Source of the DNA: Alphaproteobacteria bacterium | Lineage (GTDB): Bacteria; Pseudomonadota; Alphaproteobacteria; Caulobacterales; Hyphomonadaceae | NCBI GenBank assembly: GCA_018827375.1 | Contig: JAHJYW010000004.1 | Location: forward strand, 1 to 35,271 | DNA length: 35,271 nucleotides | Direction: 5' to 3' | Position numbers and translations under genes: made by a program | Part shown: positions 7,483 to 14,689 of the stretch, in pieces | How positions within the stretch are numbered: the first letter of the stretch is position 1 | Layout of the letters: each line of letters starts with the position of its first letter | Notes under the pieces: model-generated | Database searches by the model: none | The model's input: the letters and a program-made list of their open reading frames with translations, nothing else | Told to the model about the DNA's origin: nothing

Positions 7483-8300
7483 GGCCGCACCTGGCATGCA
7501 ACTTTGACCACCTGCAAGCGGCGGCGGGCATTATCCGACTGGGGGCCATATGTATTGGCCGTAAAGGGCTCGTGCGTGCCTTCGGTAATAGGCACGTTGA
7601 GACTGGTCAGGAAGGCTTCGACCGAAGACGGCGCCGCCGTGTAGATGCGACCCCGGCGTGGGCTTTCAGCGACAATCACGCCGCGTACGCCGCCATCCTT
7701 GTCGAAGACCGGACCACCGGAAATGCCGCCGAGCGTGCCGGTCAGGCCCTGTGTCCGGCCAATCTCGGCCCAGGCGAGGATCGGCTCCTGCCCGTCGCGG
7801 CGCCCCCGCGTGATCAGCTTGGAGCGTGAGAGCAGACGCGTCGCCACTTCGCCCGGCCGGCCCTGCGGATAGCCGACATGGTAGCCCTCAGAGCCGACGC
7901 GCAGGGGCGAACCAAGATCCAGCTTCACGGCCGCCGGGCTGCGGCCCGTGGAGATCAGCGCAAGGTCATGGTCCGGGTCAACGGTCACACGCGCGGCGGG
8001 CACATACTGGTCCGGCGCAATCAGAAGCCCGACACTGTTGCAGCCATCGACGACGTGCCGGGCTGTGACCCAGTCGCCCTTCGTATTGATGGCAAAGGCC
8101 GTTCCGATGCCGTCCTTCGGTTCGTCGACCTGGACGAGAATCTGTTCATCGAGAATGGAAGGCGGCGGCAGCGTTGGCCCATCCGATTCCAGTGTGGTGG
8201 GCGGTGGCTCGGGGGCATCGGCGCTGCGTTCGTTCGCAAAAAGGGTTCCGACCACGACGGTGAAGACCAACAGGTACAGGACCCAGTCAAACGATCTCAT
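7479..8300 (-). CDS. Membrane-anchored trypsin-like serine protease
   Basis: A 273-residue protein starting at the ATG at 8300, behind an AGGAGG ribosome site; the longer reading to 8363 overlaps the preceding gene and lacks such a site. Residues 6-21 form an uncleaved-looking N-terminal membrane anchor, 27-50 a Pro-rich linker, and about 51-240 a chymotrypsin-fold protease. The triad is complete: H82 in TARHVVDGC, D112 in DHDLALI and S194 in GGISGGPVFD. No PDZ domain is present, unlike DegP. The topology puts the protease outside the inner membrane. It sits 22 bases behind a DUF350 membrane gene and overlaps pyrF by four bases. Substrate unknown. Confidence 0.88.
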   Translation of the reverse strand: MRSFDWVLYLLVFTVVVGTLFANERSADAPEPPPTTLESDGPTLPPPSILDEQILVQVDEPKDGIGTAFAINTKGDWVTARHVVDGCNSVGLLIAPDQYVPAARVTVDPDHDLALISTGRSPAAVKLDLGSPLRVGSEGYHVGYPQGRPGEVATRLLSRSKLITRGRRDGQEPILAWAEIGRTQGLTGTLGGISGGPVFDKDGGVRGVIVAESPRRGRIYTAAPSSVEAFLTSLNVPITEGTHEPFTANTYGPQSDNARRRLQVVKVACQVRP

Positions 8301-8322
8301 CTTTCGTGGCGCCTCCTGCGCG

Positions 8323-8754
8323 CTAGAACCTTTGCAAAGCCGGATCCCACAATCCAGCAGCAAGAATAAGGGCGGACGACAGCTTGGCGGCGATCAGCAC
8401 AATGGCCGCGCCAGCCTGGTCATCCTCGATACGTCTTGGCAGGTCCCGCAGGACGATATCCACCAATCGGTACACGATCAATTGAAGCAGGAGGGCGATA
8501 ACGCCCCAGATCAGGAGATCCATCAGCGAGACGCTCGAAGCGAGCGTGGAGGCAATCGGTATGGCAAGGCCGGTGATCGCTCCTGCCAGCGCGAGGCCAG
8601 CTGACGCGTTGCCACCTTTTACCAGTGCGAGTTCTTTCCACGGCGTCAGGAGTACATAAATAGTACTGGCGACAAGTAACATCAGCCCTGCCGATGTCGT
8701 CCAGATCAGAAAGCGAGGAAAAGCCTCTACGAAAGCACCGATTTCACCATCCAT
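8323..8754 (-). CDS. DUF350 family membrane protein
   Basis: A 143-residue integral membrane protein with four predicted helices (about 15-36, 50-70, 77-98, 114-135). Two internal repeats show the DUF350 pattern: the first has GNASAGLALAGAITGLAIP and the second DDQAGAAIVLIAA, each placing a small polar or acidic residue just before a helix. DUF350 proteins (YjfL type) have no settled biochemical role. The ATG at 8754 has a GAGGA element about 12 bases upstream. It is first in the run DUF350 - protease - pyrF and divergent from the 3-hydroxybutyrate dehydrogenase gene. I infer a shared transcript from the spacing. Confidence 0.83.
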   Translation of the reverse strand: MDGEIGAFVEAFPRFLIWTTSAGLMLLVASTIYVLLTPWKELALVKGGNASAGLALAGAITGLAIPIASTLASSVSLMDLLIWGVIALLLQLIVYRLVDIVLRDLPRRIEDDQAGAAIVLIAAKLSSALILAAGLWDPALQRF

Positions 8755-8849
8755 CGAAACTGTCTATCCTCTACGCTACAACCCGTGGCCCTCCCGAGGC
8801 CGCACCTATCCCTAAACACAGCGCGCCTGCGCCTCAAGGAGACTTCATC

Positions 8850-9632
8850 ATGCTGAGCGGAAAAACTGCACTCGTCACCGGATCCACGAGCGGTATCGGG
8901 AAGGCGATCGCGACGCGGTTCGCGCGCGAGGGTTGCAATGTCGTGCTCAACGGGTTTGGCGATGAAGCAGAGATCGAGGCCGAACGCGCCGGTATGGCCA
9001 AGGAATTCGGCGTGAAAGTGGGCTATGCGAACGCAGACCTGACCAATCCGGACGCAATTGAGGGCATGATGGGCTATGTCGCCCGCGACTTTGGCGGCGC
9101 CGACATCCTCGTGAACAATGCCGGCGTGCAATATGTCGCGCCCATCGAGGAATTTCCGACCGCGAAATGGGACCTGATCATCGCCCTCAACCTGACGGCG
9201 GCGTTCCATACGACGCGCATGGCCCTTGGAGGAATGAAGGAAAAAGGCTGGGGCCGTATCCTCAACACGGGCAGCGCGCATGCCAAGGTCGCATCCCCGT
9301 TCAAGTCGGCCTATGTCACAGCCAAGCATGGCCTTGCCGGCCTCACCAAGGTGACAGCGCTCGAAGGCGCCCAGCATGGCGTGCGCTGCAACCTGATCTG
9401 TCCTGGCTATGTGCATACACCGCTCGTTGACGGACAGATTGCCGACACGGCCAAGGCGCGCGGCATGAGCAAGGAAGACGTGATCAAGAACGTGATCCTC
9501 GACGCCCAGCCAACCAAGGAATTCGTGACCGCTGAACAGATTGCCGGCTTTGCCGCCTTCCTCTGCTCTCCGGACGCCGACCAGATCAACGGCGCCGAAC
9601 TCTCAATCGATGGGGGCTGGACCGCCGCCTAG
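8850..9632 (+). CDS. bdhA: 3-hydroxybutyrate dehydrogenase
   Basis: A 260-residue short-chain dehydrogenase that interconverts (R)-3-hydroxybutyrate and acetoacetate with NAD, the exit step of PHB use. Visible are the cofactor loop TGSTSGIG (10-17), NNAG (89-92) and the catalytic S142, Y155, K159 set (SAYVTAKH). The closing ELSIDGGWTAA is characteristic of this family. The start at 8850 is supported by AAGGAG eight bases upstream; an in-frame extension to 8694 runs into the divergent gene. It stands alone between the DUF350 operon and senC, away from phaB and phaR in this same window. Confidence 0.92.
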   Translation: MLSGKTALVTGSTSGIGKAIATRFAREGCNVVLNGFGDEAEIEAERAGMAKEFGVKVGYANADLTNPDAIEGMMGYVARDFGGADILVNNAGVQYVAPIEEFPTAKWDLIIALNLTAAFHTTRMALGGMKEKGWGRILNTGSAHAKVASPFKSAYVTAKHGLAGLTKVTALEGAQHGVRCNLICPGYVHTPLVDGQIADTAKARGMSKEDVIKNVILDAQPTKEFVTAEQIAGFAAFLCSPDADQINGAELSIDGGWTAA

Positions 9633-9645
9633 GCTCTGGCGCCGC

Positions 9646-10278
9646 CTATTCGTCCATGACATCGGCGAGGCAGGCGGCGATGGTTTCGCTCGTGTCCTCA
9701 TGGGTGAAGAAGGTCTTCAGGTTCCAGTCCTTGTCCATCAGGTAGAGCAGGCTCGTATGGTCCATCGTGTAGCCAGCCGTGCTGCTTGGATCATCGACCC
9801 GTGAATAGTCGGCGATAAATGACCCTGCCGCCGCGCGGACCTGTTCCGGCGTGCCGGTAAGCCCCATCAGATTGTCTGGAAACGCTGGCGTTGCGACATA
9901 TTCCGACAGGGTTTCCGGCGTATCGCGCTCGGGATCGATCGAGATCAGCAGGGTTTGCGGCGGCGCCATGCCGTCGGGCAGCATCTTGTAGGCGCGCGCC
10001 ACGGTCACCAACGTCATCGGGCACACGTCCGGGCAATAGGTGAAGCCAAAATAGATCAGCGTCGGTTGGCCCTTGAACGTATCCTGCGTCACCGCCTCGC
10101 CCTTGTCATTAACCAGCGAGATCGGCCCGCCAATCTCCGGATAGGCGCGGCTGAGACAGCCGGACATGTTGCCGCCCGACTTTGCGGCCACCGGCGCATC
10201 AGCCGGGGTGGAGGGCGAACAGGCGGTGGCGGCAATGGCGCCCAGCGCGGCGATAAGGGTGCGATAGGGTAAGGTCAT
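9646..10278 (-). CDS. senC: SCO1/SenC family copper protein (lipoprotein)
   Basis: A 210-residue thioredoxin-fold copper chaperone for the CuA centre of cytochrome c oxidase, facing the periplasm. The start at 10278 gives a signal peptide ending in AATAC, so C20 is probably lipidated. The copper site is complete: CPDVC in FGFTYCPDVCPMTL and the distal His in YTMDHTSLLY. A longer reading to 10314 adds residues before the signal and is not used. It is divergent from regB, the arrangement known for senC and the reg genes of purple bacteria, with 62 bases between the two starts. Confidence 0.93.
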   Translation of the reverse strand: MTLPYRTLIAALGAIAATACSPSTPADAPVAAKSGGNMSGCLSRAYPEIGGPISLVNDKGEAVTQDTFKGQPTLIYFGFTYCPDVCPMTLVTVARAYKMLPDGMAPPQTLLISIDPERDTPETLSEYVATPAFPDNLMGLTGTPEQVRAAAGSFIADYSRVDDPSSTAGYTMDHTSLLYLMDKDWNLKTFFTHEDTSETIAACLADVMDE

Positions 10279-10291
10279 GGGCGCGATATGC

Positions 10292-10311
10292 CGCCAACGC
10301 ACCGCTTGGCG
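10292..10311. promoter_or_regulatory. Perfect inverted repeat between senC and regB
   Basis: CGCCAA (10292-10297) and TTGGCG (10306-10311) form a perfect 6-bp inverted repeat with an eight-base spacer. It is in the middle of the 62-base divergent promoter region of senC and regB. RegA, a Fis-helix regulator known to control its own locus elsewhere, is the natural candidate binder; this is inference. Confidence 0.4.
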
Positions 10312-10340
10312 CAAGGGTCACGCTGACGCATAAGCATCCC

Positions 10341-11708
10341 ATGGACGATATCACGCGCGACTCCCGTTACGGCCTCGATGATGCCGTGTTCACGCTGGCC
10401 CCGGAAGGCCTCGGTTCGGCCCAGTCGGCGCTGGGGCGCACGCGGCTGCGTACCTTCATCACGCTGCGCTGGCTGGCCGTGGCCGGGCAGACCGCTGCCG
10501 TGCTGTTCGTGGCCTTCGTGCTGGATTTCGAGCTGCCGCTGGCACTGTGCCTCGCGATCATTGCTGCCTCGGCCTGGCTCAACGTGTTCCTCGCCTTTGC
10601 CTTCCAGAGCCAGCGCCTGACGCGTGGCTGGGAGGCGAGCCTGCAACTCGCCTTCGATACATTGCAGCTGGCCGCCCTGATCACGGCGACGGGGGGCCTG
10701 TCGAACCCGTTCCTGCTGCTGCTTCTGGCGCCGGTCACCGTGGCCGCCCTGTCCGTGTCGCAGTTGCGGGCGACGTTGGTGGCCGTTCTGGCGCTGTTGC
10801 TGGCGGCATCAATGCCGTTCGTGGCCCTGCCCCTGCCCTGGCTGAATGGCGAAGTGATCAGCCTGCCGCCGCTGTTCCAGTGGGGCCAGTTCACGGCGCT
10901 GGCCGTCGGTCTCGTGTTCTTCTCCCTGTCGGCCGTGCGCGTCAGTCAGGACGAAGCGCGCCTTGTGCGCGCGCTGGATGCGGCAAGTGTCGTGATGGCC
11001 CGTGAGCAAAAGCTCTCCGCACTGGGCGCCATGTCGGCCATGACCACGCACGAGCTTGGCACGCCGCTCGCCACGATCCACCTCGTCTCCAGGGAATTGC
11101 TGGCAGAACTCGATCCCGATGACCCGAACATGGAAGATGTGCGGCTTATCGCGGAACAGGCCGACCGTTGCAGGTCCATCCTGGCCACGATACGCGAGGC
11201 GCGCGAGGCCACCGACATCGTGCACGCTCTGATGCCGCTGGATGCGCTGGTGGAAGAGTCCGCCGCCCCCTTCAAGGGACTGGGCGTGGACCTTGTCGTG
11301 CGGGCCGGGCCGGGCGATCGCGGCGAGCCCAAAGCCCCCATTCTGAATCGCAGCCCCGAAATCCTGCATGCCCTTGGCGCGTTTATCGAGAATGCCGTCA
11401 GCTTTGCCGATACGCGTGTCACGGCGGTCGCCTCATGGACCGACGACCAGATCCTGATCACGATCACCGATGACGGACCCGGTTTTGCCGCTGAAGTGAT
11501 GCCGAAACTGGGCGAACCCTATGTCTCCCAGCGCAGTGAGGCACAGCTCGGCGGTGGCGACATGGGCCTCGGCTTTTTCATTGCCAAGACCCTGATCGAG
11601 CGCACCGGAGGGCGGATCGCCACGCGCAATCGCACGCCGCCCAAACGCGGCGCCGTTGTACAGGCCCTGTGGCCGCGAGCCGCACTCGAAGCTTCTAAAT
11701 TGGCTTAA
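10341..11708 (+). CDS. regB: Redox-sensing histidine kinase RegB/PrrB/ActS type
   Basis: A 455-residue membrane kinase that senses respiratory redox state and phosphorylates RegA. Six hydrophobic segments span about residues 38-200. The quinone-binding heptad GGLSNPF is at 118-124. The phospho-accepting H237 is in MTTHELGTPLATI, and C277 in QADRCRSIL matches the redox-active Cys of Rhodobacter RegB. The N-box N351 (FIENAV), DDGPGF and GLGFFIAK form the ATP site. The start at 10341 is the first Met of the long frame. It is followed after 50 bases by regA and is divergent from senC. Confidence 0.95.
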   Translation: MDDITRDSRYGLDDAVFTLAPEGLGSAQSALGRTRLRTFITLRWLAVAGQTAAVLFVAFVLDFELPLALCLAIIAASAWLNVFLAFAFQSQRLTRGWEASLQLAFDTLQLAALITATGGLSNPFLLLLLAPVTVAALSVSQLRATLVAVLALLLAASMPFVALPLPWLNGEVISLPPLFQWGQFTALAVGLVFFSLSAVRVSQDEARLVRALDAASVVMAREQKLSALGAMSAMTTHELGTPLATIHLVSRELLAELDPDDPNMEDVRLIAEQADRCRSILATIREAREATDIVHALMPLDALVEESAAPFKGLGVDLVVRAGPGDRGEPKAPILNRSPEILHALGAFIENAVSFADTRVTAVASWTDDQILITITDDGPGFAAEVMPKLGEPYVSQRSEAQLGGGDMGLGFFIAKTLIERTGGRIATRNRTPPKRGAVVQALWPRAALEASKLA

Positions 11709-11758
11709 GGCGTGCAAAGGCCCTATATTAAATCTGAATCGCAAGAAGGAACGCGGCA

Positions 11759-12331
11759 ATGGACCGCCCGGTGACAGTTAACGTGCATGAGAGCCTCAAG
11801 GGCGTGGAAGATCGTTCCTGCCTTGTAATGGATGATGATGGCCCGTTCGTACAACGTATGGCGCGAGCGCTGGCCCAGCGGGGATTTGTGGTTTCCGCCG
11901 TATCAACCGTCAGTGAGGGCAAGGATATTGCCCGCATGAACCCGCCCGCCTTTGCCGTGCTGGACCTGCGCCTGGAAGACGGCAGCGGGCTTGATGTAGT
12001 GGAAGTACTGCAAAAATTCCGGCCTGAAGCGCGTGCCGTCATCCTGACCGGCTATGGCGCCATCGCAACGGCTGTTGCTGCCGTGAAGGCTGGCGCCGTC
12101 GACTACCTGTCCAAACCGGCGGATGTTGACGATATCATCCGTGCGCTCACGGCCACGAAGGACGAAAAACCCGCGCCGCCGGAAAATCCGATGTCCGCTG
12201 ACCGGGTGCGCTGGGAGCATATCCAGCGCGTGTACGAGCTGTGCAATCACAATGTTTCCGAGACGGCCCGCCGCCTCAACATGCACCGCCGCACATTGCA
12301 GCGCATCCTGGCGAAACGGGCCCCGCGCTGA
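11759..12331 (+). CDS. regA: Response regulator RegA/ActR/PrrA type
   Basis: A 190-residue response regulator, partner of RegB. The receiver domain (about 18-135) has the acidic pocket in VMDDDGPF, the phosphoacceptor D69 (AVLDLRL), T97 and K119 (YLSKPAD). The family's Pro-rich linker (PAPPENP) follows, then the Fis-type helix-turn-helix NVSETARRLNMHRRTLQRIL at about 165-184, which is nearly invariant in RegA proteins. It typically controls oxidases, cytochromes, carbon and nitrogen fixation, and photosynthesis where present. The start at 11759 has AAGGA seven bases upstream. A short N-terminal extension before the receiver domain is normal for the family. Confidence 0.96.
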   Translation: MDRPVTVNVHESLKGVEDRSCLVMDDDGPFVQRMARALAQRGFVVSAVSTVSEGKDIARMNPPAFAVLDLRLEDGSGLDVVEVLQKFRPEARAVILTGYGAIATAVAAVKAGAVDYLSKPADVDDIIRALTATKDEKPAPPENPMSADRVRWEHIQRVYELCNHNVSETARRLNMHRRTLQRILAKRAPR

Positions 12332-12394
12332 GGCCATTGCCCAACGCTTGCGGCGCCTAGAACGCTGACGCGCGCGTCATGAAAATCGTAATAA

Positions 12395-12409
12395 TTGCAC
12401 CTGTTGCAA
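12395..12409. promoter_or_regulatory. Candidate operator upstream of the TonB-dependent receptor
   Basis: TTGCACCTGTTGCAA is a 15-bp palindrome with a single mismatched pair around a central T. It lies 30 bases before the receptor start, where it would overlap the promoter or the transcription start. The TTGCA...TGCAA form resembles LacI/GntR-type half-sites more than a Fur box; the regulator is not in this window. Confidence 0.38.
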
Positions 12410-12438
12410 AGGATTCTCATCTGGCCTAATCGCCCCGG

Positions 12439-14679
12439 ATGAAATTATCCCGCGCCCTCCCCGCCTCGCTTCTGATTGCCTCCCTCTCATCGCCTGCATT
12501 GGCCCAGGAACAGGACGCCCAAAAGCGTCTCGACCCGGTCGTGACGACCGCCGTGCCGGGCGCCGCGGCCCTCAGCGACATTCCGATGTCGGTCAGCGTG
12601 ATCGGCGCCGATGACCTGAAACTGGCAAATGCTTATCTTGGCGCAGAAGACATCACGGACCTGCTGACGGGCGTGGACGCCGCCGTGGCCAATGGCACTC
12701 AGGTCGCCTTCCAGATCCGCGGCATCGGCGCAGTGGACCATCAGGCCCTGACGCCGGGTGCTGCAGCGGTCTATGCCGATGGCGTATATCTCGCCACCAA
12801 TGTGCAGACCGGCCTGATGCTGTACGACCTTGAGCGGATCGAAGTTCTCAAAGGCCCGCAGGGCACACTCTATGGCCGCAATGCCTCTGGCGGCGCGATC
12901 AATTTCATTACTGCCCGGCCGGGCGAAGGCCAGTCGCGCTATCTCAGCGCAGGGTACGGCAATTTCAACCGCGTGGACCTTGGCGGCGCCTATGGGGAAA
13001 GCCTCGGCGGCGGGTTCAGCTATCGCCTCGCCGGGCGCTACCTGTCGCGTGATGCGGCGCTGGACAATACGGCCGGGCCGGAAAACGCCGGCGGCATGCG
13101 CGACGAATTCGGCCTGCGCCTTGGCCTCAACTGGGACGAGATGCTGGGCGGCAGCCTTCTGGTGCGCACGCATTATGAGGAAGACAATGGCGTCAATGCC
13201 TCGCCGCGCAATGACAGCCTCGACCTTGGCGACCACCAGATCGCTGTGGAAGGCACCGGCACGCAGGATACGGATAATGCGTTCTATGGCCTATCTGCCG
13301 ATTACACGCGCGACCTTGGCCACTGGACGCTATCTTCGCTGACGGCTTTTGAAGGCTATCACCAGCAATATGGCTTTGACCTTGATGGCGCCTTCGCGCT
13401 GTTCGGCAATCCGCAGCTCGGCGGCAATCTGGGATATGACCGTGACTTCCGGCAATATTCGCAGGAACTCCGCCTGCAGACAGAGTGGGAGGGCGGCAAG
13501 ACGCTAATTGGCCTCAGCGGCGCAACCGATGATTTCAGTCAGACTTACACGATCTGGTGCGGCCAGCTGGACCTGAACACGCTGATTGGCACCTGCCCCT
13601 ATGTCGGCGCGCCCGGCCGTGTCGGCCCCACGCCCGCCTCGCCCGGCACCGCAATGACGCTGGTCACCGATATCAACCAGCAGCGCACCGCGTTTGCCGC
13701 CTACACACATAATGATTATCACCTGACAGACCGCCTGACCGCCACATTCGGCCTGCGCGTGACCAATGAACATATCGAGGCGTCTGGCAGCGGGCGGCAC
13801 ATCTTTGATGATGGCGCAGTCGCCTATAACAATGTCGGCGGCCTCGGCCTCGCCTTTGGCGACAACACAATCAATGAGACGCGCCTAAGCGGCAATGCGG
13901 CGCTGTCGTATGATCTCGGGCCGGGCACCGCCTATGCGTCCATTGCGAACAGCTACAAGTCCGGCGGCTTCAATGGCGAAGTCCAGAACAATGCCAACCA
14001 CTTTGCCGACGCCGGCCTATTTGCCGCCGAATCCGTCACCGCCTATGAGGTCGGCTACAAAGCCACGCCGACTGACGCTTTGACGTGGACGGTTGCGGGG
14101 TTCTGGCAGGACTATGACGCCCCGCAGGCGCGCATCTTCGTGAACTTCCCGCTGCCGGACGGATCAAGCATCACGTCGAATTCGCTGTCGAACCTTGATG
14201 CTGCCACTGTCTATGGCGCCGAGGCCGATGTCACATGGCGGGCAACCGATGCGCTGACCCTCGAGGCCGGACTTACCCTGCTCGACACGGAGATCGACCA
14301 GTCATCCGACATTGGCGGCAATGCAGCAGCGTTTGACGGCAATCCCCTGCCGTTTGCCTCGGACGCATCCGCCACGCTTGGCGCGCGCTATGAGTTTGCC
14401 CTGACGCAGGGCGTGGATGCCAGCCTGGCAGCGCATGCAAAATATCGCGGCGACTATTATCTGGACCCGGAAGGTCTTGAGGCGCGGATGCAGGCAGCTT
14501 TCACAACGCTGCAGGCCGAAGCCGCGTTCACGTTCGATAACACGGGCGTCAGCGTCACGCTCTGGGGCCGCAACCTCACCGACGAAGACTATGCCCTCTC
14601 CGGCTATGGCCTGATCGGTTACAACACGTTCCGCTCAGATCCGCGCACCTATGGCCTGCGACTGGATTACAGCTTCTAG
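12439..14679 (+). CDS. TonB-dependent outer-membrane receptor
   Basis: A 746-residue energised outer-membrane channel. Residues 1-22 are a cleavable signal (ending SPALA, cut before Q23). The plug domain covers about 35-160 and contains IRGIGAVDHQ and the typical EVLKGPQGTLYGRNASGGAIN stretch in two adjoining pieces (about 134-154). The barrel (about 170-746) ends in YGLRLDYSF with the C-terminal Phe needed for assembly. No N-terminal signalling domain is present. The ligand cannot be told from sequence; the plug type is shared by many siderophore and carbohydrate receptors of aquatic alphaproteobacteria. It follows regA by 107 bases and probably has its own promoter, given the palindrome upstream. 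Confidence 0.94.
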   Translation: MKLSRALPASLLIASLSSPALAQEQDAQKRLDPVVTTAVPGAAALSDIPMSVSVIGADDLKLANAYLGAEDITDLLTGVDAAVANGTQVAFQIRGIGAVDHQALTPGAAAVYADGVYLATNVQTGLMLYDLERIEVLKGPQGTLYGRNASGGAINFITARPGEGQSRYLSAGYGNFNRVDLGGAYGESLGGGFSYRLAGRYLSRDAALDNTAGPENAGGMRDEFGLRLGLNWDEMLGGSLLVRTHYEEDNGVNASPRNDSLDLGDHQIAVEGTGTQDTDNAFYGLSADYTRDLGHWTLSSLTAFEGYHQQYGFDLDGAFALFGNPQLGGNLGYDRDFRQYSQELRLQTEWEGGKTLIGLSGATDDFSQTYTIWCGQLDLNTLIGTCPYVGAPGRVGPTPASPGTAMTLVTDINQQRTAFAAYTHNDYHLTDRLTATFGLRVTNEHIEASGSGRHIFDDGAVAYNNVGGLGLAFGDNTINETRLSGNAALSYDLGPGTAYASIANSYKSGGFNGEVQNNANHFADAGLFAAESVTAYEVGYKATPTDALTWTVAGFWQDYDAPQARIFVNFPLPDGSSITSNSLSNLDAATVYGAEADVTWRATDALTLEAGLTLLDTEIDQSSDIGGNAAAFDGNPLPFASDASATLGARYEFALTQGVDASLAAHAKYRGDYYLDPEGLEARMQAAFTTLQAEAAFTFDNTGVSVTLWGRNLTDEDYALSGYGLIGYNTFRSDPRTYGLRLDYSF

Positions 14680-14689
14680 CGCCAAGCCC

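Noticed and set aside
12375..12393. Weak Fur-box-like stretch before the TonB-dependent receptor.
   Set aside because: By hand it matches only about 12 of 19 consensus positions; the palindrome at 12395 is a much better signal.
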